From: JBEVNX01 sp040507895
GTDB taxonomy: Bacteria; Desulfobacterota; Binatia; JACPRU01
Assembly: GCA_040507895.1 (NCBI GenBank)
Contig: JBEVNX010000187.1
Span: 1-12,722 of the forward strand
Reading direction: 5' to 3'
DNA length: 12,722 bases
Shown here piece after piece: positions 6,617 to 12,722 of this stretch; the first letter of the stretch is position 1, and the number at the start of each line of letters is the position of its first letter. The position numbers were made by a program, and so were the translations under genes. The notes beneath the pieces are model-generated. The model was not told the origin of the DNA. It did no database searches and saw only the letters and a list, made by a program, of their open reading frames with translations.

Positions 6617-7120
6617 ATGTCCACCAAGCTCCGCGTCCAAGCTACGGATCGTCCCGATCGAGTCGACGTGCAATTCCTCGATGATCGGCTCTACGAGTTC
6701 AACGCGTCGCGGAGCGGAATCGACGACGGGAGGCTGCTCGCCGTCTTCGCGCGGGAGCGAGGGCGCATCGTCGCGGGCCTCTACGGCTGGACGTGGGGCG
6801 GGTGCTGCCACGTGAAGCTCTTGTGGGTGGAGGAGCGCCGGCGCGGCGGCGGCCTCGGTACGCGCCTGATGGCGATGGCGGAGCGCGAGGCGAGAGCGCG
6901 TGGAGCCACGCAGATGCTCCTCGAAACGCATAGCTTCCAGGCCCCGGCGTTCTATCGCCGGCTCGGATTCCGGGTCGCGGGCGAGTTCGCCGGCTACCCG
7001 CTCGGTCACAGGCAGCTCTTCCTGAGCAAGCGGCTTACGGGAGCCAGCGCCGGGGCGCGCGTTCGGCACGATCGATCTTCGAGAAGGCGACGACGGCCGC
7101 GATCCGCGGCAGACCGATGA
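6617..7120 (+). CDS. GNAT family N-acetyltransferase
   Basis: A 167-residue single-domain acetyltransferase of the GNAT fold. After FLDDRLYEFNASRSG come the central strands GLYGWTWGGCCHVKLLWVEE, then the acetyl-CoA pyrophosphate loop RGGGLG (residues 76-81, R/QxxGxG/A pattern), and the C-terminal THSFQAPAFYRRLGF segment, where the conserved tyrosine of FYRRLGF commonly acts in this fold. The acceptor (amine, antibiotic, peptide or protein) cannot be read from sequence. The recognisable family sequence ends at FLSKRL (about residue 140); the last 27 residues are Arg-rich (RSSRRRRRPRS) and do not resemble the family, suggesting loss of an ancestral stop. The gene is transcribed divergently from the amidase and lies before the tRNA-Val gene. 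Confidence 0.9.
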   Translation: MSTKLRVQATDRPDRVDVQFLDDRLYEFNASRSGIDDGRLLAVFARERGRIVAGLYGWTWGGCCHVKLLWVEERRRGGGLGTRLMAMAEREARARGATQMLLETHSFQAPAFYRRLGFRVAGEFAGYPLGHRQLFLSKRLTGASAGARVRHDRSSRRRRRPRSAADR

Positions 7121-7184
7121 GCACGCCAGCCATACCGCAAGCTCTCAAGCTGCCGATGAGCCGAATGAAGTCGGCGCGTCGATC

Positions 7185-7210
7185 GAGCAGCTCACTGTGG
7201 AGCAGCTCAC
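7185..7210 (+). repeat. 11-bp direct repeat GAGCAGCTCAC, two copies
   Basis: GAGCAGCTCAC occurs at 7185-7195 and again at 7200-7210, period 15 bp. Each copy contains the short inverted repeat GAGC-A-GCTC. The pair abuts a TTGACA hexamer at 7212, a position where an operator or activator site would be expected. It is in the 177-bp gap between the GNAT gene and tRNA-Val. Confidence 0.45.
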
Positions 7211-7211
7211 C

Positions 7212-7240
7212 TTGACACAAGCAGGCAGCATTGCTAGGCA
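7212..7240 (+). promoter_or_regulatory. Possible sigma70-type promoter for the tRNA-Val / thrS unit
   Basis: A perfect -35 hexamer TTGACA (7212-7217) is followed after 17 bp by TAGGCA (7235-7240), a poor -10. Transcription would begin about 50 bp before the tRNA. A short dyad, AGGCAAA-TTC-TTTGCTT (7236-7252, one G-T pair), overlaps the start region. Only the -35 is convincing. Confidence 0.4.
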
Positions 7241-7297
7241 AATTCTTTGCTTAACGCACGCCGCGCGCACTGGATGGCCCGCAGATCCGCCCGACGA

Positions 7298-7372
7298 AGG
7301 CACGTAGCTCAGTGGGAGAGCGCTTCCCTGACACGGAAGAGGTCGGCGGTTCAATCCCGCCCGTGCCTACCA
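7298..7372 (+). tRNA. tRNA-Val (anticodon GAC)
   Basis: A complete 75-nt cloverleaf with encoded CCA. The acceptor strands AGGCACG (7298-7304) and CGTGCCT (7362-7368) pair fully, with discriminator A7369 and CCA at 7370-7372. The D stem is GCTC/GAGC, the anticodon stem CTTCC/GGAAG with loop CTGACAC, giving GAC at 7330-7332, and the T stem GGCGG/CCGCC with loop TTCAATC. GAC reads valine codons GUC and GUU. The first pair is A1-U72 rather than the more common G1-C72. It ends 78 bp before the thrS start and may share its transcript. Confidence 0.97.
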
Positions 7373-7450
7373 TGATCCCGCGGCTGGCCGTCCGCCCGTG
7401 TGTCGGAATCGGGTCGTTCTGCTGATGCCTTTGGCGGTCGCGTTTCGCGC

Positions 7451-9337
7451 ATGAGGGTCGAGGCGACGGCAGGGTTCGAAGTCGGCCCGTCCGCGCGCGA
7501 TGCCCTCGCCCGCCTCGACCGCAAAGCGGCCGACAGGGCGGTCGCCGCGCGGGTCGACGGCAAGCTTCGCGATCTCTCGGTGCCGGTCGCGCCGGATGCG
7601 GTCGTCGAAGCGGTGCTGCCCGACTCGAAGGATGGTCTCGAGGTGATCCGGCACTCGACCGCTCACCTCATGGCCCAGGCCGTTCAGGAGCTCTTTCCCC
7701 GGACGCAAGTGACGATCGGCCCCGTCATCGAGAACGGGTTCTTCTACGACTTCGTCCGCGCCGAGCCGTTCACTCCGGAAGACCTGGCCCGCATCGAGAA
7801 GAAGATGAAGGAGATCGTGTCGCGCAACCTCCTCGTGACGCGGCACGAGATGCCCAAGAGCGAGGCGATGAAGCTCTTCGCGGCGATGGGTGAGAGCTAC
7901 AAGGTCGAAATTCTCGAAGGGATCCCCGACGAGCGAGTGTCAGTCTACCAGCAGGGCGAGTGGAAGGACTTGTGTCGCGGGCCGCACGTGCCGGCGACCG
8001 GCAAGCTAGGCGCCTTCAAGCTCACCGGCGTGGCCGGAGCCTATTGGCGGGGCGACGAAAAGAACGCCATGCTGCAGCGCATCTACGGGACCGCGTGGGC
8101 GACCGAGGCGGACTTGAAGCGCCACCTCGAGCTCCTCGAGGAAGCCAAGCGCCGCGATCATCGCCGGCTCGGCAAGGAGCTCGATCTCTGGAGCTTCCAC
8201 GCGATCGCGCCGGGGAGCCCGTTCTTCCACCCGAAAGGCGCCTTCGTCTACAACGCGCTGATCGGCTTCATCCGCGGGCTCTACGAGCGCTACGGCTACG
8301 GCGAGGTGATCACTCCGCAGATCGCCGACGTCGAGCTCTGGAAGCGCTCCGGTCACTACGAGAACTTCCGCGACAACATGTTGTTCTGCGAAATCGACGA
8401 GCGCGAGTTCGGCGTCAAGCCGATGAACTGCCCCGGCCACACCTACGTCTATGGCAGCGCCAAACGGTCGTACCGCGAGCTGCCGCTGCGCTACGCCGAT
8501 TTTTCGAAGCTCCACCGCTACGAGAAGTCGGGCGTGCTGCACGGACTTACGCGGGTCCGCACGTTCTCGCAGGACGATGCGCACATCTTCTGCACCCCGG
8601 CGCAGGTGCAGGAGGAGATCACGAAGGTGATCGAGATGGCGGGTATCGTTCACCGAGCGTTCGGATTCGAGGACATCCGGGTTTTTCTCTCGACTCGCCC
8701 CGCTCAGCGCATGGGGAGCGACGCGATGTGGGACCACGCCGAAGGAGCGCTGCGAGCGGCCCTCGAGGCGAACGAGCTTCGTTTCGAGATCAATCCCGGC
8801 GACGGCGCTTTCTACGGTCCGAAGATCGATTTCCTCTTCCGCGACGCGTTGCGCCGCGAATGGCAGCTGACGACGATCCAGCTCGACTATGCGCTCCCCG
8901 AGCGCTTCGACCTCACGTATGTGTCCCCGGAGGGGAAGGACGAGCGGCCGGTGATGATCCACCGCGCGCTGCTCGGATCGATCGAGCGCTTCTTGGCGAT
9001 CCTCATCGAGCACACGGCCGGAGCCTTCCCGCTCTGGCTCGCGCCGGTGCAGGTGCGCGTGCTGACGCTCACCGAGCGGCAGGAAGCTTACGGCGGGGAA
9101 GTGGCAGCCGAGCTTCGCGCCAAGGGGCTGCGTGTCGAGGTCGACGCGCGCAACGAGAAGCTCGGCTACAAGATCCGTCAGGCGCAGCTCGACAAGACGC
9201 CCTACATGTTGGTGGTCGGCGATCGCGAGACCGCCGAGCGCAAGGTCGCGCCGCGGATCCGCGGCGGCGAGCAACTACCCGTGACGTCCGTCGAGGAGTT
9301 CGCCTCGCGGCTCGTCGAGGAAGCGAAGCAACCGTAG
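7451..9337 (+). CDS. thrS: Threonyl-tRNA synthetase
   Basis: A 628-residue class II synthetase that charges tRNA-Thr with threonine in the cytoplasm. Domain order is TGS (about 1-57), the editing domain with HSTAH (H68, H72) and CRGPH (C175, H179) that removes mischarged serine, the catalytic domain, and a C-terminal anticodon-binding domain (from about 525, VQVRVLTLTE). The zinc ligands that select threonine are C327 (MNCPGH), H378 (DDAHIF) and H504 (MIHRAL); these are each exactly seven residues lower than Cys334, His385 and His511 of E. coli ThrRS. ATG 7451 is chosen because the TGS domain begins there; GTG 7400 would add 17 atypical residues. There is no good Shine-Dalgarno sequence before it, and a small CGCG-TTT-CGCG hairpin (7439-7449) abuts the start. 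It heads the translation cluster behind tRNA-Val. Confidence 0.98.
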   Translation: MRVEATAGFEVGPSARDALARLDRKAADRAVAARVDGKLRDLSVPVAPDAVVEAVLPDSKDGLEVIRHSTAHLMAQAVQELFPRTQVTIGPVIENGFFYDFVRAEPFTPEDLARIEKKMKEIVSRNLLVTRHEMPKSEAMKLFAAMGESYKVEILEGIPDERVSVYQQGEWKDLCRGPHVPATGKLGAFKLTGVAGAYWRGDEKNAMLQRIYGTAWATEADLKRHLELLEEAKRRDHRRLGKELDLWSFHAIAPGSPFFHPKGAFVYNALIGFIRGLYERYGYGEVITPQIADVELWKRSGHYENFRDNMLFCEIDEREFGVKPMNCPGHTYVYGSAKRSYRELPLRYADFSKLHRYEKSGVLHGLTRVRTFSQDDAHIFCTPAQVQEEITKVIEMAGIVHRAFGFEDIRVFLSTRPAQRMGSDAMWDHAEGALRAALEANELRFEINPGDGAFYGPKIDFLFRDALRREWQLTTIQLDYALPERFDLTYVSPEGKDERPVMIHRALLGSIERFLAILIEHTAGAFPLWLAPVQVRVLTLTERQEAYGGEVAAELRAKGLRVEVDARNEKLGYKIRQAQLDKTPYMLVVGDRETAERKVAPRIRGGEQLPVTSVEEFASRLVEEAKQP

Positions 9338-9340
9338 CCG

Positions 9341-9346
9341 AGGAGG
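9341..9346 (+). promoter_or_regulatory. Consensus Shine-Dalgarno sequence that decides the infC start
   Basis: AGGAGG lies four bases after the thrS stop. It is six bases before an in-frame ATC at 9353 but eighteen before the first ATG (9365). The spacing favours the ATC as the real infC initiation codon. Confidence 0.75.
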
Positions 9347-9352
9347 TGCCTT

Positions 9353-9871
9353 ATCTCGAGGCCAATGCCCACACCAACCGTCCGCATCAACCAGCAGATC
9401 CGAGCTCGGGAGGTCCGGTTGATCGACGTCGACGGCACGCAAAACGTGGTGCCGCTTGCTCGCGCTCTGGAGATCGCCAATCAGCGGAGCCTCGATCTCG
9501 TCGAGGTCGCCGCCGCGGCGGTGCCGCCGGTCTGCCGCATCATGGACTACGGCAAATACCGCTACATGCAGCGCAAGAAGGCCGCCGAATCGCGCAAGAA
9601 GGCGACGCGCGTGGTGGTCAAGGAGGTCAAGCTCGGATCCCAGACGGATGAGCACGACGTGAACTTCAAGGTGAATCACATCCGCCGATTCCTCGACGAG
9701 GGCATGCGCGTGAAGGTCTCGGTGTTCTTCCGGGGTCGGGCCATCACGCACCCCGAGAAGGGCAAGGAGATGCTCGACCTGGTCATGTCCAAGATCGAGG
9801 ACGTCGCGAGCCAGGAGATCAGGCCGCGCCTCGAAGGCCGAAACATGTCGATGATGGTCGTGCCGAAGTAG
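9353..9871 (+). CDS. infC: Translation initiation factor IF-3, probably starting on ATC
   Basis: IF3 binds the 30S subunit, prevents premature 50S joining and checks the start codon and initiator tRNA. The 172-residue protein has the N-domain signature RINQQIRAREVRLID, the linker region PPVCRIMDYGKYRYMQRKK, and the C-domain KVNHIRRFLDEGMRVKVSVFFRGR ending in RNMSMMVVPK. The start at ATC 9353 is chosen from the optimal Shine-Dalgarno spacing (AGGAGG at 9341-9346); ATG 9365 would give 168 residues with no properly spaced ribosome-binding site. infC is known to use rare codons such as AUU in E. coli, where IF3 represses its own translation by rejecting non-standard starts; ATC here would allow the same control. 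It lies between thrS (15-bp gap) and rpmI. Confidence 0.96.
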   Translation: MSRPMPTPTVRINQQIRAREVRLIDVDGTQNVVPLARALEIANQRSLDLVEVAAAAVPPVCRIMDYGKYRYMQRKKAAESRKKATRVVVKEVKLGSQTDEHDVNFKVNHIRRFLDEGMRVKVSVFFRGRAITHPEKGKEMLDLVMSKIEDVASQEIRPRLEGRNMSMMVVPK

Positions 9872-9897
9872 AGGTGACTGGCCCGCGGCAGAGATTG

Positions 9898-9906
9898 TGA
9901 TATAGG
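9898..9906 (+). promoter_or_regulatory. Extended -10-like element upstream of rpmI
   Basis: TGATATAGG (TG-n-TATAGG) resembles an extended -10 and lies in an unusually A+T-rich spot of the infC-rpmI gap. Transcription would start near 9913, giving rpmI-rplT a promoter independent of thrS. The -35 position (CTGGCC at 17 bp) is weak. Confidence 0.4.
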
Positions 9907-9918
9907 CTGGTGGTTTCT

Positions 9919-9945
9919 CCCGACGGCCCGAAAGTCGCCGGCGGG
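9919..9945 (+). promoter_or_regulatory. Hairpin in the rpmI leader, possible ribosomal protein autoregulation site
   Basis: CCCG-A-CGGC (9919-9927) pairs with GCCG-G-CGGG (9937-9945), eight base pairs with one A-G mismatch and loop CCGAAAGTC. It ends six bases before the rpmI Shine-Dalgarno (AGGAGG, 9952-9957). L20 is known to repress rpmI-rplT translation through leader RNA structures in several bacteria; whether this stem is such a site is inference. Confidence 0.4.
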
Positions 9946-9963
9946 ATCGCGAGGAGGCTGAGA

Positions 9964-10161
9964 ATGCCGAAGATGAAGACGAAGCGCGGCGCTGCGAAGC
10001 GCTTCAAAGTTACCGGGAGCGGGCGTGTCAAGCGCAGCCGCGGCTATCGCCGGCACATCCTCACCACCAAGTCCCGCAAGAAGAAGCGCCAACTCCGCCA
10101 CAGCGGCATGGTAGCCCCTGCCGACGAGAGGGCGGTGAAGAGCCTGCTTCCCTATCTCTGA
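9964..10161 (+). CDS. rpmI: 50S ribosomal protein L35
   Basis: A 65-residue, very basic protein of normal L35 length. The opening PKMKTKRGAAKRFKVTGSG, then RRHILTTKSRKKKRQLR and the end ADERAVKSLLPYL match the family throughout. L35 is a late-assembling component of the large ribosomal subunit. ATG 9964 is fixed by AGGAGG at 9952-9957 (6-bp spacing) and by the family start MPKMKT; the frame continues upstream to 9910 but is not L35-like there. It is 92 bp after infC and 19 bp before rplT, the usual order, in which L35 and L20 are typically coexpressed. Confidence 0.98.
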   Translation: MPKMKTKRGAAKRFKVTGSGRVKRSRGYRRHILTTKSRKKKRQLRHSGMVAPADERAVKSLLPYL

Positions 10162-10180
10162 AAGCTCCGAGAGGAAGACC

Positions 10181-10537
10181 ATGCCGAGAGTCAAGCGAGG
10201 CACCAAGCTCCGCCGCCGCCACAAGAAGCTCCTGAAGCTCGCCAAGGGAGTGATCGGCGGCCGCAAGAACTATCGTCAGGCGCGCTCGACGGTGGAGAAG
10301 GCGCTCGTCTACGCCTATCGCGACCGCAAAGCCCGCAAGCGCGACTTCCGCAGCTTGTGGATCGTGCGCATCAACGCCGCCGCTCGCCTGAACGGCATCA
10401 CCTACCGGAGCTTGATCAGTGGCTTGAAGAAGGCCGGTGTCGAGGTCGACCGCAAGGTGCTCGCCGACCTCGCGGTGAGGGACCCGGCCGCGTTCTCCGA
10501 GATCGCCGCTGTGGCGAAAGCGAAGATCGCCGCCTGA
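10181..10537 (+). CDS. rplT: 50S ribosomal protein L20
   Basis: A 118-residue protein matching L20 along its full length. It has a long, basic N-terminal extension (MPRVKRGTKLRRRHKKLLKL, AKGVIGGRKNYRQARSTVEKAL) that threads into 23S rRNA during early assembly, and a globular C-terminal domain (LWIVRINAAARLNGITYRSL, LADLAVRDPAAFSEI) that in some bacteria also binds its own mRNA. A Shine-Dalgarno GAGGAA (10171-10176) precedes ATG 10181 with 4-bp spacing. The gene is followed by an 87-bp gap before pheS in which I see no strong terminator (only a 4-bp CGCC/GGCG stem at 10600-10613) and no Phe-rich leader peptide. Confidence 0.98.
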   Translation: MPRVKRGTKLRRRHKKLLKLAKGVIGGRKNYRQARSTVEKALVYAYRDRKARKRDFRSLWIVRINAAARLNGITYRSLISGLKKAGVEVDRKVLADLAVRDPAAFSEIAAVAKAKIAA

Positions 10538-10624
10538 ACCTTCGTCGGAACTCCGCCACGCAAGACACGCGAGACACGGGAGAGCCCGCGCCCGCCGGTC
10601 GCCCGTAACGGCGAGCGTTCGCTC

Positions 10625-11665
10625 ATGCGCTCCGCGCTCGAACGCATACGCCACTCCGCGCTGGCTGATCTCGACAAGTGCGAGGATTCCTCAGCGCTCG
10701 AGGACATCCGTGTCCGCGTCCTCGGTCGCAAAGGCGAGCTGACCGCGGTGCTGCGCGGCATGCGCGAGGTCGCCGAGAGCGAGCGCCCGGCGATGGGCGA
10801 GCTCGCCAACACGATCAAGGCCGAGATCGAAGAGCGCATCGCCGGCATCCGCGCGCGCCTCGAGCAGCAGCGGCTGGCGAAGAGCCTCGCCGAGGAACGG
10901 ATCGACGTCACGCTGCCTGGGGTGCGCCTCCCGTACGGGCACGTTCATCCGCTGACGCAGGTGCTCGACGAGATCGTAGGCGTCTTCGTCGAGATGGGAT
11001 TCGGGGTCGAAGAGGGACCGGAGATCGAGGACGATTATCACAACTTCGAGGCCCTCAACATTCCCCGCGATCACCCTTCGCGCGACATGCACGACACCTT
11101 CTTCGTCACCGACGATCACGTGCTGCGCACGCACACCTCGCCCGTGCAGATTCGCGTGATGGAGTCGCGCCGGCCGCCGCTGCGCGTGATCGCGCCGGGT
11201 GCCGTGTACCGCCACGGCGACGACGACATGACGCATTCCCCGGTCTTCCACCAGGTGGAGGGCTTTCTGGTCGACGAGGCGATCACGTTCGGCGATCTCA
11301 AGGGGGTGCTCTCCGAGTTCTTGCGGCGCTTCTTCGGGGCGGAAACGCGCGTGCGCTTTCGTCCGAGCTTCTTTCCGTTCACCGAGCCGTCCGCCGAAGT
11401 CGACATCGGTTGTGTGATGTGCGCCGGCTCCGGACGGCAGCCGGGCGGCTTCCCGTGCCGCGTCTGCAAGCGCTCCGGCTGGATGGAGATTCTCGGCGCG
11501 GGAATGATCGATCCCAACGTCTTCGGCTTCGTCGGCTACGACGTCGAGAAGGTTTCCGGATTCGCCTTCGGCATGGGCGTGGAGCGCCTGGCGATGCTCA
11601 AGCACGGCATCGGCGACATTCGCCTCTTCTTCGACAACGACTTGCGGTTCCTGAGGCAGTTTTGA
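10625..11665 (+). CDS. pheS: Phenylalanyl-tRNA synthetase alpha subunit
   Basis: The 346-residue catalytic alpha chain of the (alpha-beta)2 enzyme that attaches phenylalanine to tRNA-Phe. Residues 1-90 form the N-terminal coiled-coil arm that contacts tRNA (RVRVLGRKGELTAVLRGM). The catalytic core has motif 1 (GVEEGPEIEDDYHNFEALN), motif 2 (YRHGDDDMTHSPVFHQVEGF) and motif 3 (GFAFGMGVERLAMLKHGIGD), ending DLRFLRQF as usual. Between motifs 2 and 3 is a four-cysteine knuckle, C263-x2-C266 and C278-x2-C281, with an 11-residue connecting loop (AGSGRQPGGFP) longer than the short GxG spacer I know from other PheS. The ATG at 10625 fits the family; its Shine-Dalgarno is weak. The stop overlaps the pheT start. 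Confidence 0.98.
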   Translation: MRSALERIRHSALADLDKCEDSSALEDIRVRVLGRKGELTAVLRGMREVAESERPAMGELANTIKAEIEERIAGIRARLEQQRLAKSLAEERIDVTLPGVRLPYGHVHPLTQVLDEIVGVFVEMGFGVEEGPEIEDDYHNFEALNIPRDHPSRDMHDTFFVTDDHVLRTHTSPVQIRVMESRRPPLRVIAPGAVYRHGDDDMTHSPVFHQVEGFLVDEAITFGDLKGVLSEFLRRFFGAETRVRFRPSFFPFTEPSAEVDIGCVMCAGSGRQPGGFPCRVCKRSGWMEILGAGMIDPNVFGFVGYDVEKVSGFAFGMGVERLAMLKHGIGDIRLFFDNDLRFLRQF

Positions 11666-12722
11666 AGGTCTCCCTCAACTGGCTACGGGAGTTCGTGGCC
11701 ATCGAGCTGACGGCCGAAGCGCTCGCCGAGAAGCTGACGATGGCCGGCCTCGAGGTCGAGGACGTCGCGACGCACGGCACCTACGAGCGCATGGTCGCCG
11801 GACGGATCGTCGGCCTCGAGCCGCACCCGCGCGCCGACAAGCTGACGGTGTGCACCGTGGACAGCGGCTCAAATGGGATGCTTCGCGTCATCTCGGGCGC
11901 GCCGAATCTCGAAGCCGGGCTGCGCGTCGCCGTGGCGCTTCCCGGGACGATCCTCGCCGACGGCACCGCCGTCGAGCCGACGGAGATCCGCGGAGTCGAG
12001 TCGGCGGCGGTGCTCTTGTCCGAGCGCGAGATCGGCGTCTCGGACGATCACCGCGGTGTCATGGCGCTCGGTGCCGAAGCCACGCCCGGCATCGCCATGG
12101 CGACCCTTCTCGGCACCGCGGACGTTGTGCTCGAGGTGGCGGTTACGCCCAATCGTGGCGATTGCCTTTCGGTCGTCGGCATCGCACGCGAGGTCGCCGC
12201 GCTCACCGGCGCGCGCCTTCGAGTACCGGCGGCGCGCCTGGCGGAGAAGGCGCCCGCTTCCGCCGAGAGCATTCGCGTCGAGATCCGCGACCCGGACGTT
12301 TGCCGGCGTTACGTGGCTCGCGTCGTCCGCGGAGTGAAGATTGCCGCTTCTCCGTTGTGGATGCGTAGCCGCCTCGAGGCGCTCGGCGTGCGCGCGATCA
12401 ACAACGTGGTCGACGTCACGAACTACGTCATGTTGGAGCGCGGCCAGCCGCTGCATGCCTTCGATCTCGCTCGGCTCGCCGGCGGCGTGATCGTCGTGCG
12501 GCGCGCGGGCGGACCCGTGGTCGTGCGTACGCTCGACGACGTCGAGCGCTCGCTCGAGCCGGACGACCTGGTGATCGCGGACGCCGCGCAGCCTGTGGCA
12601 CTGGCGGGCGTCATGGGTGGGGCTGCGAGCTCGGTCAGCGGGGAGACCACCGACGTTCTCCTCGAAGCGGCATACTTCGAGCCCGCGGCGATTCGGCGGA
12701 CCGCGCGGCGGCTCGGGCTGCG
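11662..12722 (+). CDS. pheT: Phenylalanyl-tRNA synthetase beta subunit, N-terminal 353 residues (runs off the window)
   Basis: From TTG 11662 the protein reads LKVSLNWLREFV, the standard PheT N-terminus, and stays open to the window end. The TTGA start/stop overlap with pheS and GAGG (11653-11656) five bases upstream support this start and translational coupling, which would help equal subunit production. Visible domains are the EMAP-type tRNA-binding domain (about 38-150; PHPRADKLTVCTVD, ISGAPN), the segment VTPNRGDCLSVVGIAREVAALTG, and the B3/B4 editing domain with NNVVDVTNYVMLERGQPLHAFD, which hydrolyses Tyr-tRNA-Phe. It ends at EAAYFEPAAIRRTARRLGLR, just before the B5 region. The usual GMLCSE motif reads AVLLSE here, a minor change. 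Confidence 0.97.
   Translation, partial: MKVSLNWLREFVAIELTAEALAEKLTMAGLEVEDVATHGTYERMVAGRIVGLEPHPRADKLTVCTVDSGSNGMLRVISGAPNLEAGLRVAVALPGTILADGTAVEPTEIRGVESAAVLLSEREIGVSDDHRGVMALGAEATPGIAMATLLGTADVVLEVAVTPNRGDCLSVVGIAREVAALTGARLRVPAARLAEKAPASAESIRVEIRDPDVCRRYVARVVRGVKIAASPLWMRSRLEALGVRAINNVVDVTNYVMLERGQPLHAFDLARLAGGVIVVRRAGGPVVVRTLDDVERSLEPDDLVIADAAQPVALAGVMGGAASSVSGETTDVLLEAAYFEPAAIRRTARRLGL

Noticed and set aside
7236..7252. Hairpin AGGCAAA-TTC-TTTGCTT as a terminator for the GNAT gene
   Set aside because: No T-run follows on either strand and it lies 115 bp past the GNAT stop, next to a TTGACA; more likely incidental or part of a promoter region.
7960..9651. Long plus-strand open frame, and its antisense counterpart at 8006-9274, across thrS
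   Set aside because: Both overlap thrS, whose zinc and editing residues are all in place in its own frame; the alternatives read as Arg/Pro-rich noise.
10538..10624. Possible pheST attenuator with a Phe-rich leader peptide
   Set aside because: The 87-bp gap has no short open frame rich in Phe codons and no terminator with a T-run.
1..12722. CRISPR array, insertion sequence, phage or toxin-antitoxin module
   Set aside because: No regularly spaced repeats, transposase or integrase motifs, long terminal inverted repeats, or small paired genes of such types were found on either strand.

Overview
The window is a GC-rich (roughly two thirds G+C by eye), densely coding stretch of a Gram-negative-type bacterial chromosome. 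The conserved order tRNA-Val, thrS, infC, rpmI, rplT, pheS, pheT, a PMT/ArnT-type glycosyltransferase and frequent GTG/TTG starts fit a deltaproteobacterium-like or related environmental lineage. This placement is inferred from layout and composition only; no marker in the window fixes the taxon.

Layout. Positions 1-284 (minus) hold the N-terminus of a lipid-carrier-dependent glycosyltransferase that runs off the window. Divergent from it, at 371-1259 (plus), is a beta-hydroxyacid dehydrogenase interrupted by one extra base near 576. A plus-strand group follows: a DUF47 phosphate-transport accessory protein (1351-1980), a PiT phosphate permease (1995-2996), a SAM-dependent methyltransferase (3016-3798) and an MFS exporter (3795-5027). 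A 7-4-7 direct repeat resembling a PhoB box lies upstream of the DUF47 gene. Convergent to this group is an amidase-signature hydrolase (5068-6483, minus), and divergent from that a small GNAT acetyltransferase (6617-7120).

The right half is the translation cluster: tRNA-Val(GAC) at 7298-7372, thrS (7451-9337), infC (9353-9871, probably starting on ATC), rpmI (9964-10161), rplT (10181-10537), pheS (10625-11665) and pheT (from 11662, running off the window). These encode threonyl-tRNA synthetase, IF3, L35, L20 and both subunits of phenylalanyl-tRNA synthetase. Spacing, Shine-Dalgarno placement and the pheS/pheT overlap suggest cotranscription, with a possible extra promoter and a structured leader before rpmI.

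Working together: DUF47 and PiT form a known phosphate uptake pair; the methyltransferase and exporter are translationally coupled to each other and may ride on the same transcript. No CRISPR array, insertion sequence, prophage or recognisable defence system is visible. The more interesting points are regulatory: the infC start, the Pho-like box, the rpmI leader, and candidate leaderless promoters between the amidase and GNAT genes. I do not see a clearly new multi-gene system.
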